DNA of 64,000 nucleotides, taken from Aquarana catesbeiana. Lineage: Eukaryota; Chordata; Amphibia; Anura; Ranidae. Where the stretch lies: the NCBI RefSeq assembly GCF_042186555.1, contig NC_133334.1, positions 213,776,720 to 213,840,719 of the forward strand. The letters are read 5' to 3'. Both the position numbers and the translations under genes were made by a program. Positions 33,116 through 43,835 of this stretch are shown piece after piece. Positions within the stretch are counted from its first letter, which is position 1. Every line of letters starts with the position of its first letter. The notes under the pieces are model-generated. The model was not told the DNA's origin. It searched no databases and worked only from the letters and a program-made list of their open reading frames with translations.

Positions 33116-34042
33116 CTATCCATGTAGAGGCATCTGCAGCGGATTCAAAAAAGTGTGCTTGGCCTCTGTTATACAGAGCCTGGCCGGAAACAGCATGGCA
33201 TAGGTAGATTGAAGTTGTTGAAGCCTTTTCATCACATCAGCAAATCTGTCTCTACGTTGCTGTACTTCTGCAACGTAGTTAGGGTAAAAGGACATGCGAG
33301 CCCCATTAAACTGAATGTTACGACGTTCCCTTGCCTGGTGAAGCACAATTTCCTTGTCCTTGTAGTTGAGTAGTCTGGCTAAGAGAGTGCTAGGTGGATG
33401 ACCCGGTGGAAGAGGCCTGGGTGGTACTCTGTGTGCCCGTTCAACCGAGTACAGTGGGGTAAACACCTCTCTCCCAAAAACCTCAAGTAGCCATTTTTCC
33501 ACAAACTCAGTGGGGCCTCTGCCCTCCATTTTCTCCGGGAGCCCCACAATACGAATAATAATCCCTCTCAGATAGTTTTCAATATAGTCAGACTTAAGTT
33601 TATTCGCCCTAGCAAGTCTTGCTGTGATCTGAGTGTCTCTTATAAGCGGAGTCAGCGTATCCTCTATGTTACTAATGCGACCCTCCACGGCCATAGTGCG
33701 CTCTCTAATTTTTTGTAAGTCATGGTGGATGAACCCCAGTTCCTCCTTTAGACCCCCAAAATTCTCCTGGAGAGTGTTCACAGAGGCTGTGGACTTATGT
33801 ACCGCTCTGAGGATTTCAGCCAGGGTAGGTTGTTCTACCTCTTTTTCCCCCTCACCCTCCTCCATATCAGTGAGAAGCTGATCATTAGTGGCAGAGGGGC
33901 CCTGTAGAAGCTGCTCACGCTCTGGCTCTGTATGAAAAATAGCTAGGTTGGCCGCCATATCCTTCTCAATCATCTGCCCTGCAGCTCCAGGCAGTTTTTG
34001 ACCGTAGTATAGCATTTCCCTGGGGCGGGGGATCTTTCCCAT
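33116..34042 (-). CDS. L1-A ORF1p, intact (308 aa)
   Basis: An uninterrupted L1 ORF1. ORF1p is the trimeric RNA-binding chaperone that packages L1 RNA. Visible order: a charged N-terminus with an acidic stretch EEGEGEKEVE (61-70); a heptad-like coiled coil (about 72-155); an RRM-like domain starting IIIRIVGLPE (161-170) with VERAHRVPPRPLP (200-212); and a C-terminal domain with RERRNIQFNGARMSFYP (238-254). Length is normal for the family. It is the best-preserved coding sequence in the window, although the ORF2 downstream is split and truncated. The first Met is assumed; the Met at residue 30 is also possible. Confidence 0.85.
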   Translation of the reverse strand: MGKIPRPREMLYYGQKLPGAAGQMIEKDMAANLAIFHTEPEREQLLQGPSATNDQLLTDMEEGEGEKEVEQPTLAEILRAVHKSTASVNTLQENFGGLKEELGFIHHDLQKIRERTMAVEGRISNIEDTLTPLIRDTQITARLARANKLKSDYIENYLRGIIIRIVGLPEKMEGRGPTEFVEKWLLEVFGREVFTPLYSVERAHRVPPRPLPPGHPPSTLLARLLNYKDKEIVLHQARERRNIQFNGARMSFYPNYVAEVQQRRDRFADVMKRLQQLQSTYAMLFPARLCITEAKHTFLNPLQMPLHG

Positions 34043-34674
34043 TCATTTTAGAAGTCTTTGGGAGCTTACCCACATCCTTCAGTCTGTCTGGTCCACGCAA
34101 GCGCTGGGAGAAGGAAGTCGCGGCGCCATGTTGGAAATCAGGCTGTCTTCCGATCCCTGTCTGTTTGTGGGTCAACATGTCACCCAAACGGGTCGGCGAT
34201 GCAACCGGTGACGGGTGCAGCAGGGTTAGAAACCGAAAGCCGACGGTATCTCAGGCTGGGAGCAGGATCAAAGCAGGATCACGGATGGGAGCTCTGTGAG
34301 ACTTGTCTTCTCACATGCCGCTCTTGGCCACGCCCTCCCCTCTATCCAAAATTAAAAAACAACGTTTTGCCTATAGTTCTTCTTTAAGCTCTTATTATCT
34401 AGCCGCACGTTGCCTGCATCCTGAAAACTTTTCTCTGCTGTCTGCCAAGCTCGATGCTGACCCAGTGATTGCTGGTTTTTTATTGATTCTCAGTTTTAAA
34501 TTGCTTGTTGCAATACTGACACTCTTCAAAAATATCTGCTCCTGGAACTTCACAATAGATTAAAAATGAAAAAAAGCTGAGAACTGGAGTTGTGACTGAT
34601 AGGAACCAATCAGATTTCACTGTTTATTTTAGAGAACTAATAAACAAGAGCCCCTATCAGGTTGTTAAAGAGGA
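34043..34674 (-). other. L1-A 5' UTR and unassigned DNA
   Basis: From 34043 to about 34330 is likely the L1 5' UTR (GC-richer, ending near 'ggccacgccctcccct'). From 34330 to 34674 the sequence is AT-rich and gene-free with no clear family. Confidence 0.4.
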
Positions 34675-34678
34675 AGTC

Positions 34679-35125
34679 CCGCGAAAAAAATAAATTTAAA
34701 AGTCAGCAGCTACAAATACTGCTGACTTTTAAAATAAGGACACTCACCTGTCCCAGGGTCCAGCAATGTCGGCACCCGAGACCGAATCGTCCCTCGATCC
34801 TCGGGTGCTGCCGCCGCCATTCTCTATAAGGGAATCAGGAAGTGAAGCGCTGCGGCTTCACTTCCCGGTTCCCTACTGCGCATGCGCGAGTCGTGCTGCA
34901 CTTCCTAACTGGTCCCCGCTGTCTCTGGGACCCGTGTATGTCCCAGCAGACAGCGCGGTGGGGACAGGAAGAGGCATGGACTCCCATGGGAGTCTATGCC
35001 AGAAGTGGGTGCAAATACCTGTCTTAGACAGGTATCTGCACCCCCCTCCCCCCTGAAAGGTGCCAAATGTGACACCGGAGGGGGTTCTGAAAAGGGGAGG
35101 TTCAATTTTTGTGTGAACCTCCGCC
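34679..35125. mobile_element. TTAA-flanked MITE (piggyBac-like)
   Basis: Flanked by TTAA at 34675-34678 and 35126-35129. Ends AGAGGAAGT and, inverted, GGCGGAGGT are imperfectly alike. No ORF. It carries one NRF1-like palindrome TGCGCATGCGC (34877-34887). TTAA targets are typical of piggyBac, but the inverted repeats are weak. Confidence 0.5.
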
Positions 35126-36212
35126 TTAAGGAATAGTACTGCAATTGTGTGCTATTTTTCTTCTCCATCTATAGCCCAAAGTATTCTGTTTGCTATGGAT
35201 AGAGTGGAAAACATTTATAACAGGGATTGGCAACAGGTAGATCATGTTGGAAGAATTTACAGGGCCGAGTTTTTAAGACCGAGTGCAAGTACCAATACTT
35301 TTTTTCAAGTACTCACCGATACCGATTACCGATACTTTTCTTTAACCACTTGCCGACCGCCTAACGACGATATACGTCAACAAAATGGCACGGGCAAGCA
35401 AAATCACGTACCTGGTACGTGATTGCCTTCCCGCGGCGGACCCCCCCCCCCGGTGCCAGCGGCGGTCGGCTTTGGTCTGGGAGCATTCAGAGTTGAGGGG
35501 GAGGCCATCCGATCGTGGCCCCCCCCTCGCAATCGCTCCCAGCCAATGAGAATCATCCGCTGCCTGTGTGTAGTACACACAGGCAGAGGATGTGATGTCA
35601 TCGCTCGGCAGTTTCCGTTCCGGCGCCGAGGAGAGAAGACATGTGAGTGAGTGCACAACACACACACATCACAGTAGAACATGCCAGGCACGCTTTACAC
35701 CCCCAATCCCCCCCGATCGCCCCCCGATCACCCCCCAATCACCCCCCCCCTCCGTCACACTGACACCAAGCAGTTTTTTTTTTTTCTGATTACTGTATGG
35801 TGTCAGTTTGTGATAGTGTTAGGGCAGTTAGTATAAGCCCCCTGTAGGTCTAGGGTACCCCCCCAACCCCCCCTAATAAAGTTTTAACCCCTTGATCACC
35901 CCCCGTCACCAGTGTCACTAAGCGATCATTTTTCTGATCGCTGTATTAGTGTCACTGGTGACGCTAGTTAGGGACGTAAATATTTAGGTTCGCCGTCAGT
36001 GTTTTATAGCGACAGGGACCCCCATATACTACCTAATAAATATTTTAACCCCTTGATTGCCCCCTAGTTAACCCTTTCACCACTGATCACCGTATAACCG
36101 TTACGGTTGACGCTGGTTAGTTCGTTTATTTTTTATAGTGTCAGGGCACCCGCTGTTTATTACCAAATAAAGGTTTAGCCTCCTGATCGCCCGGCGGTGA
36201 TATGCGTCACCC

Positions 36213-36910
36213 CAGGCAGCATCAGATTAGCGCCAGTACCACTAACACCCACGCACGCAGCATACGCCTCCCTTAGTGGTATGGTATCTGAACGGATCAA
36301 TATCTGATCCGATCAGATCTATACTAGCAGTTTAGGGTTCCCAAAAACGCAGTGTTAGCGGGATCAGCCCAGATACCTGCTAGCACCTGCGTTTTGCCAC
36401 TCCGCCCAGCCCAGCCCACCCAAGTGCAGTATCGATCGATCACTGTCACTTACAAAACAGTAAACGCATAACTGCAGCGTTCGCAGAGTCAGGCCTGATC
36501 CCTGCGATCGCTAACAGTTTTCTTGGTAGCGTTTTGGTGAACTGGCAAGCACCAGCCCCAAGCAGCATCAGGTTAGCGCCAGTACCGCTAACACCCACGC
36601 ACGCAGCATACACCTCCCTTAGTGGTATAGTATCTGAACGGATCAATATCTGATCCGATCAGATCTATACTGACGTCCCCAGCAGTTTAGGGTTCCCAAA
36701 AAAGCAGTGTTATCGGGATCAGCCCAGATACCTGCTAGCACCTGCGTTTTGCCCCTCCGCCCGGCCCAGCCCAGGCCACCCAAGTGCAGTATCAATCGAT
36801 CACTGACACTTACAAAACACTAAACGCATAACTGCAGCGTTCGCAGAGTCAGGCCTGATCCCTGCGATCGCTAACAGTTTTTTTTGTAGCGTTTTGGTGA
36901 ACTGGCAAGC
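36213..36910 (+). repeat. tandem duplication, 346-360 bp, in piggyBac 5' region
   Basis: gcatcag.ttagcgccagtac starts at 36219 and 36565 (346 apart), while tcgcagagtcaggcctg starts at 36481 and 36841 (360 apart). The second copy has gained small insertions such as gacgtccc. Both are noncoding, upstream of the transposase remnant. Confidence 0.85.
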
Positions 36911-37361
36911 ACCAGTGACCTAGTACACCCCGGTCATAGTCAAACCAGCACTGCAGTAACACTTGGTGACGTGGCGAGTCCCATAAGTGCAGTTCAAGCT
37001 GGTGAGGTGGCAAGCACAAGTAGTGTCCCGCTGCCACCAAAAAGACAAACACAGGCCCGTCGTGCCCATAATGCCCTTCCTGCTGCATTCGCCAATCCTA
37101 ATTGGGAACCCACCACTTCTGCAGCGCCCGTACTTCCCCCATTCACATCCCCAACCAAATGCAGTCGGCTGCATGAGAGGCATTTTCTTTATGTCCTCCC
37201 GAGTACCCCTACCCAACGAACCCCCCCAAAAAAGATGTTGTGTCTGCAGCAAGCGCGGATATAGGCGTGACACCCGCTATTATTGTCCCTCCTGTCCTGA
37301 CAATCCTGGTCTTTGCATTGGTGAATGTTTTGAACGCTACCATACACTAGTTGAGTATTAG
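36910..37361 (+). pseudogene. piggyBac transposase remnant: N-terminus fused to Cys-rich C-terminus
   Basis: N-terminal part runs to NWEPTTSAAPVLPPFT (about 37099-37146), the usual start of the piggyBac transposase domain. It then passes directly to the C-terminal linker RHFLYVLPSTPTQRTPPK and the Cys-rich domain CCVCSKRGYRRDTRYYC, PSCPDNPGLCIGECFERYHT, ending VEY and tag at 37359. The whole DDD catalytic core (about 400 residues) is missing between about 37146 and 37165. The linker and the Cys-rich domain are in different frames, with an indel near the C/A run at 37219-37232. So the protein cannot catalyse transposition. Confidence 0.85.
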
Positions 37362-38929
37362 CGTAGGGTACAGCATTGCACAGACTAGGCGCACTTTCAC
37401 AGGGTCTCCCAAGATGCCATCACATTTTGAGAGACCCGAACCTGGAACCGGTTACAGTTATAAAAGTTAGTTACAAAAAAAAGTGTAAAAAAATAAACAA
37501 AAAAAAAAAAACACAAACAAAAATATAAAATAAAAAAAAATAGTTGTCGTTTTATTGTTCTCTCTCTCTCTATTCTCTCTATTGTTCTGCTCTTTTTTAC
37601 TGTATTCTATTCTGCAATGTTTTATTGTTATTATGTTTTATCATGTTTGCTTTTCAGGTATGCAATTTTTTATACTTTACCGTTTACTATGCTTTATTGT
37701 TAACCATTTTTTTGTCTTCAGGTACGCCATTCACGACTTTGAGTGGTTATACCAGAATGATGCCTGCAGGTTTAGGTATCATCTTGGTATCATTCTTTTC
37801 ATCGGCTTTCATGTAAAAGCAATCCTAGCGGCTAATTAGCCTCTACACTGCTTTTACAAGCAGTGGGAGGGAATGCTCCCCCCCACCGTCTTCCGTGTTT
37901 TTCTCTGGCTCTCCTGTCTCAACAGGGAACCTGAGAATGCAGCCGGTGATTCAGCCAGCTGACCATAGAGCTGATCAGAGACCAGAGTGGCTCCAAACAT
38001 CTCTATGGCCTAAGAAACCGGAAGCTACGAGCATTTTATGACTTAGATTTCGCCGGATGTAAACAGCGCCATTGGGAAATTGGGGAAGCATTTTATCACA
38101 CCGATCTTGGTGTGGTCAGATGCTTTGAGGGCAGAGGAGAAATCTAGGGTCTAATAGACCCCAATTTTTTCAAAAAAGAGTACCTGTCACTACCTATTGC
38201 TATCATAGGGGATATTTACATTCCCTGAGATAACAATAAAAATGATTTAAAAAAAAAAAAAAGAAAGAAACAGTTTAAAAATAAGATAAAAAAGCAAAAA
38301 AAAAAAAAAAAAAAAAAAAAAAGCACCCCTGTCCCCCCTGCTCTCGCGCTAAGGCGAATGCAAGCGTCGGTCTGGCGTCAAAATGTAAACAGCAATTGCA
38401 CCATGCATGTGAGGTATCACCACGAAGGTCAGATCGAGGGCAGTAATTTTAGCAGTAGACTTCCTCTGTAAATCTAAAGTGGTAACCTGTAAAGGCTTTT
38501 AAAGGCTTTTAAAAATGTATTAATTTTGTTGCCACTGCACGTTTGTGCGCAATTTTAAAGCATGTCATGTTTGGTATCCATGTACTCGGCCTAAGATCAT
38601 CTTTTTTATTTCATAAAACATTTGGGCAATATAGTGTGTTTTAGTGCATTAAAATTTTAAAAAGTGTGTTTTTTCCCCTAAAAAAGCGTTTGAAAAATCG
38701 CTGCGCAAATACTGTGTGAAAAAAAATAATGAAACACCCACCATTTTAATCTGTAGGGCATTTTCTTTAAAAAAATATATAATGTTTGGGGGTTCAAAGT
38801 AATTTTCTTGGAAAAAAAAATAATTTTTTCATGTAAACAAAAAGTGTCAGAAAGGGCTTTGTCTTCAAGTGGTTAGAAGAGTGGGTGATGTGTGACATAA
38901 GCTTCTAAATGTTGTGCATAAAATGTCAG
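37362..38929 (+). other. piggyBac 3' noncoding region
   Basis: No convincing ORF. Contains pyrimidine tracts (37545-37600) and poly-A runs (38250-38322). An open frame at 37544-37839 is hydrophobic and low in complexity, and I do not treat it as a gene. Confidence 0.5.
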
Positions 38930-40215
38930 GACAGTTCAAAACCCCCCCAAATGACCCCATTTTGGAAAGTAGACACCCCAAGCTATTTGCTGAGAGGCAT
39001 GTCGAGTCCATGGAATATTTTATATTGTGACACAAGTTGCGGGAAAGAGACAATATTTTTTTTTTTTTTTGCACAAAGTTGTCACTAAATGATATATTGC
39101 TCAAACATGCCATGGAAATATGTGAAATTACACCCCAAAATACATTCTGTTGCTTCTCCTGAGTATGGGGATACCACATGTGTGGGACTTTTTGGGAGCC
39201 TAGCCGCGCACGGGACCCCGAAAACCAAGCACTGCCTTCAGGCTTTCTAAGGGCGTAAATTTTTGATTTCACTCTTCACTGCCTTTCACAGTTTCGGAGG
39301 CCATGGAATGCCCAGGTGGCAAACCCCCCCCAAATGACCCCATTTTGGAAAGTAGACACCCCAAGCTATTTGCTGAGCGGTATAGTGAGTATTTTGCAGA
39401 CCTCACTTTTTGTCACAAAGTTTTGAAAATTGAAAAAAGAAAAAAAAAATTTTTTCTTGTCTTTCTTCATTTTCAAAAACAAATGAGAGCTGCAAAATAC
39501 TCACCATGCCTCTCAGCAAATAGCTTGGGGTGTCTACTTTCCAAAATGGGGTCATTTGGGGGGGGTTTGTGCCACCTGGTCATTCCATGGCCTCCGAAAC
39601 TGTGATAGGCAGTGAAGAGTGAAATAAAAAATTTACACCCTTAGAAATCCTGAAGGCGGTGATTGGTTTTCGGGGCCCCGTACGCGGCTAGGCTCCTAAA
39701 AAGTCCCACACATGTGGTATCCCCATACTCAGGAGAAGCAGCTAAATGTATTTTGGGGTGCAATTCCACATATGCCCATGGCCTGTGTGAACAATATATC
39801 ATTTAGTGACAACTTTGTGCAAAAAAAAAAAAAAAAGTGTCACTTTCCCGCAACTTGTGTCAAAATATAAAATATTCCATGGACTCAACATGCCTCAAAG
39901 CAAATAGCTTGGGGTGTCTACTTTCCAAAATGGGGTCATTTGGGGGGGGGGGGTTTATGCCATCTGGGCATTTTATGGCCTTCAAAACTGTGATAGGTAG
40001 TGAGGAGTAAAATCAAAAATTTACGCCCTTAGAAATCCTGAAGGCAGTGATTGGATTTCGGGGCCCCGTACGCGGCTAGGCTCCCAAAAAGTCCCACACA
40101 TGTGGTATCCCCATACTCAGGAGAAGCAGTTAAATGTATTTTGGGGTGCAATTCCACATATGCCCATGGCCTGTGTGAGCAATATATCATTTAGTGACAA
40201 CTTTTTGTAAATTTT
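38930..40215. repeat. large inverted repeat plus extra direct copy in piggyBac
   Basis: Arm one about 38930-39430, arm two about 39455-39850, centred near 39446 in an A/T-rich hinge flanked by gagtattttgcag (39385) and ctgcaaaatactc (39491). The arms pair through the phrases ccattttggaaagtagac, gtcccacacatgtgg and tttagtgacaactttgtgc. A further copy in the arm-two orientation follows at 39895-40215. The hinge gives a hairpin of about 0.9 kb. Confidence 0.85.
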
Positions 40216-41289
40216 TTTTTTTTTGTCATTATTCAATCACTTGGAACAAAAAAAATGAATATTCAATAAGCTCAACATGCCTCTCAGCAATTTCCTTGGG
40301 GTGACTACTTTCCAAAATGGGGTCATTTGTGGGGGTTTTGTACTGCCCTGCCATTTTAGCACCTCAAGAAACGACATAGGCAGTCATAAATTAAAGGCTG
40401 TGTAAATTCCAGAAAATGTACCCTAGTTTGTAGGCGCTATAACTTTTGCGCAAACCAATAAATATACACTTATTGACATTTTTTTACCAAAGACATGTGG
40501 CCGAATACATTTTGGCCTAAATGTATGACTGAAATTGAGTTTATGGGATTTTTTTTAGAACAAAAATTAGAAAATATCATTTTTTTAAAAAATTTTCGGT
40601 CTTTTTCCATGTATAGCGCAAAAAATAAAAATGTCAGAGGTGATCAAATACCATCAAAAGAAAGCTCTGTTTGTGGGAAGAAAAGGACGCAAATTTTGTT
40701 TGGGTACAGCATTGCATGACCGCGCAATTAGCAGTTAAAGCGACGCAGTGCCAAATTGTAAAAAGTGCTCTGGTCAGGAAGGGGGTAAATCCTTCCGGGG
40801 CTGAAGTGGTTAATGTCATGTAACAGTAGCACTGATAGGAGGCACTGATGAGGCATGGACTGTGTCACTAGTTTTTTATTTTCTATTTTTTTTATAGTTT
40901 TTTTTGGGGGGGGGGGGGGGTGAGAGGTGGACAGTGGTCAGTGTCAGTGTTTTTTTTTTTTTTTTTTTAGTTTTTTTTAAAATCTTATTATTTTTACAAT
41001 TTTACTTTTAAATATTTATTATAATTTTTTTAAATCAACCCTGTTGGGGGGGAGGGGGGGTTGGTGAGATATCAAGGGTATAAATAGACCCCTGACATCT
41101 CCCCTTTTGAGACAGAGAAAGGGACTAAGGACACGGATTCCACAGTCCCTCTCTGCCACCTCAACTGCACTGAAGATGAATGGACAGGAGATAGATGTTC
41201 CTGTTCATTCATAAACTGAAGCATGGTAAACATAGTTTACTATGCTCAGTTATGAATGGACAGAGTCAGTGATCGCCAAACAGCGAACA

Positions 41290-41603
41290 ATATGCAGCAT
41301 TTGCGGCAAATTCGAAAGCCGCGAGATCCCGTTAAAGTCTATGGGACACTAACATGAAAAACCAAAAGTGCTAATTTTAAAGACTTATATGCAAGTTATT
41401 GCCATAAAAAGTGTTTGGGGACCCGGGTCCTGCCCCAGGGGCCATGTATCAATGCAAAAAAAGTTTTAAAAAGGGCCGGTTTTTCGGGAGCAGTGATTTT
41501 AATAATGCTTAAAGTGAAACAATAAAAATAAAATATTACTTTAATTATCGTGCCTGGGGGGGTGTTCTTAGTATGCCTGTAAAGTAGCGCATTTTCCGTG
41601 TTT
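41290..41603. mobile_element. hAT-A/B-like left-end fragment
   Basis: From about 41325 (cgttaaagtctatgggaca) it matches 21170-21450 (hAT-B) and 2795-3060 (hAT-A), through gtgtttggggacccgggtcc and gtatgcctgtaaagt. It is cut at 41586-41603 by the target site of L1-C and by Gypsy-A on the far side. Confidence 0.75.
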
Positions 41604-43521
41604 CCTTGTCAAAAGAAGTTTATTGAGTATACAATGTTATAAAGATACATAAAGATACATAAAGTAAGTTTACAAGGATCTATAAAGTAAGCTCACTGTT
41701 TTACAGTAGGGTTTATATAGGTAAATATCATGAAATTTCAAATATTAAACATTGGGTTCACGTAAACCTAAATTAAAGATATATATCATTTCCTTAGTTA
41801 CTTTTGTAGGTATTTAAATGATTTATACCTACTATACATATTGTTTACAAGTAGAGTGTATATAGGTCAAATAAATTCTGATAATGAGCTTTAATCATAA
41901 GGTGGAGAAAAGGAAAGAGAAAGAAGAAAAAGGGTTGAAAGGTAGAGGTATGGTCCACAAGGTTGTCCCGCTCGTCAGTTTATTATTCTTTTTAGTTCTC
42001 TTTGAAGCCTTAGAATGGGTGTCTCTGTAAGTCATTTAATCTGTTACCATGGCAACAGGACAGAGTCATTGAAATTTGACAGGAACTGTTGTTTTATCCA
42101 AGGATGCCAAAGTTTTTCAAATTTTGGAATTTGATTTTGATCGATGGCTACAATCTTAGCATGGGACATTGTATTATTCATTCTGTGAATTGTTTCTGCT
42201 AGTACCAATGTAGGAGATTTCCATGCCTTGGCCACTGTTTGTTTTGCAGCCGTTATTAGTTGGATCATAAGTTTGAATTGAGAGAGTGTTAACCATTCCG
42301 GTTTTAGATTAAAGTTAAATATGGATCTGGTTGTATTATTTTTTTAAATATTTTAGATGCAATCACGAAGACTTCCTTCCAGAAGGTTTGGATTACTGGG
42401 CACGTCCACCATATGTGTAAATATGTGCCTATTTCTGGGCATCCTCGAAAACAAAGAGCTGAGGTATTAGGTGAATATTTTGCCACTCTAGCGGGTACAA
42501 GGTACCAGCGAGTTAGGACTTTATAATTTGTCTCCAGTGCCAAGATGTTGGGTGAAGATGACTTAGATGTGAGCCATATATTAGACCAGTCCGTGTCTTC
42601 TAAAGTTCGTCCCAGGTCCTCCTCCCACCTCTGAACGTAAGAGGGTCTATTAAGATTTGCTACTCCATATAATTGATTATAAAGTGATGAAATTGTACCT
42701 TTAGCAAATGGATCTTTTGTACAGATTGATTCAAAAATGGATAATTGGGATAATGGTGTATCCCCCTTTAGGAATGGTGTATAGAAATTTTTGATTTGGA
42801 GATATCTATATATATCAGAGTTTGGTAGATCATATTTTTCTCTAAGCGATGGGAATGAAAGGAATGATTTAGATGCTATAAAGTCATTTAGTGTCTGAAT
42901 GCCTGATGTTGTCCAAGCCTTAAAAGAATTTGGGTAGATCCATGCCGGATAAAAGGCCGGATTTCTGATAAAAGAAAGGAGAGGATTGTGTGGAGATTGT
43001 AACTGATATTTGGTTTTTAGTTTATCCCAGAGAGATAAGAAGTGTTTAGTTATGGGATTATGAATTTTAAAGCGGTCTTTAGGATCAAGCCATAATAAAT
43101 TTGATATTAATAGAGGGTCATTTTCTGAAGCCTCTATAAATACCCATAATGGGATTTCCTGTTTTGCATGGTATTTGGACAGACTGGCCAAATGTGCTGC
43201 TCTGTAGTAGTTAGTAAAATTAGGGTATCCCAGGCCTCCTTTATTTTTGGGAAGATGTAGTGTGTGTATAGGTATACGTGGTTTAGAAGATCCCCATATA
43301 AACGAAGTTGCTCTTTTTTGTACTATTCTCAAAAAATAGGAAGGAATTGGAATAGGGAGGACTCTGAATAGATAAAGCAATTTGGGTAGAATAGTCATTT
43401 TGATTGCATTAATCTTCCCTATCCAGGATAAAGGAAGTTGCGACCATTGTTTTATTAGATTTGTGATCTGTCTTAATACAGGAGGATAATTGGTGAGAAT
43501 AAGTCAGAATGAGATGCTGTT
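41604..43521 (-). mobile_element. L1-C: 5'-truncated L1
   Basis: Bounded by a perfect 17-bp TSD gcgcattttccgtgttt at 41587-41603 and 43522-43538. Minus-strand order: a truncated ORF2 from about 43500, the coding fragment to 42044, and a 3' UTR to 41604. The duplicated target contains the last five bases of the Gypsy-A LTR (tgttt), so L1-C inserted across the Gypsy-A/host junction after Gypsy-A was in place. Confidence 0.9.
42044..43500 (-). pseudogene. L1-C ORF2 C-terminal region
   Basis: A 364-codon open frame (43398-42304) preceded by in-frame coding to about 43490. Landmarks: NYPPVLRQITNLIKQW, SWIGKINAIKM, LPKLLYLFRVLPIPIP, FIWGSSKPRIP, NKGGLGYPNFTNYYRAAHL and CFRGCPEIGTYLHIWWTCP (the Cys/His C-terminal cluster). 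A single frameshift near 42330 separates the last segment (MIQLITAAKQTVAKAWKSP). The catalytic RT motifs lay upstream and are absent, so this is a truncated insertion. Confidence 0.85.
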
Positions 43522-43533
43522 GCGCATTTTCCG

Positions 43534-43835
43534 TGTTTATATGGAGAGAATCAGAGTAGTCAGGAAGCCAGGTAATGATCAGATCAAGGATAGGCACTGG
43601 AAACAGGATACAGGGGGAAACTGTAGATCAGACAGCAAAGGCCCTAGTACATCTGCCATCCTTATATACTACAATGGACGCCAATGCTAATGGGGGTGCA
43701 CGCATGCGCATAGGCGTTCTCCTGAGCCCACGGACATGCCTTTCAGAAGGAAACATCATTGGAATTGTGCCCACGCATTCGCAATGGCCTCTGTCTCTGC
43801 ACACCTGCTCTGCTATGGCCAGCGAGTCCATGACA
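43534..43835 (-). repeat. Gypsy-A 3' LTR, 302 bp
   Basis: On the minus strand it starts TGTCATGGACTCGCTGG and ends CATATAAACA. It contains a near-NRF1 site TGCGCATGCGT (about 43700-43711). The last five bases on this side are shared with the L1-C target duplication. Confidence 0.85.

Larger units (their letters stand above)
35346..40809 (+). mobile_element. piggyBac transposon, 5.46 kb
   Basis: TTAA at 35342-35345 and 40810-40813, with CCACTT at the left and AAGTGG at the right. It encodes only the N-terminal and C-terminal ends of a piggyBac transposase (36910-37361). The 5' region has a tandem duplication of about 350 bp (36213-36910). The 3' half is noncoding and dominated by a large inverted repeat (38930-39850), with one arm repeated again (39840-40215). 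Homopolymer runs are frequent. Non-autonomous. Confidence 0.85.
35260..41289 (+). mobile_element. hAT-D-like element split by piggyBac
   Basis: Left end 35260-35341 begins cagggccgag and continues with alternating 'accgatac' motifs, matching (reversed) 240-331. It resumes after the piggyBac at 40814 with long homopolymer runs (g at 40905-40920, t at 40952-40969), then matches 1-60 (reversed) around 41041-41095. The right terminus near 41289 is not defined. No transposase. The class is tentative; the family identity with 1-331 is well supported. Confidence 0.55.

Noticed and set aside
37544..37839. Small hydrophobic membrane protein ORF
   Set aside because: Low-complexity T/C-rich DNA inside piggyBac noncoding sequence; no start or homology support.
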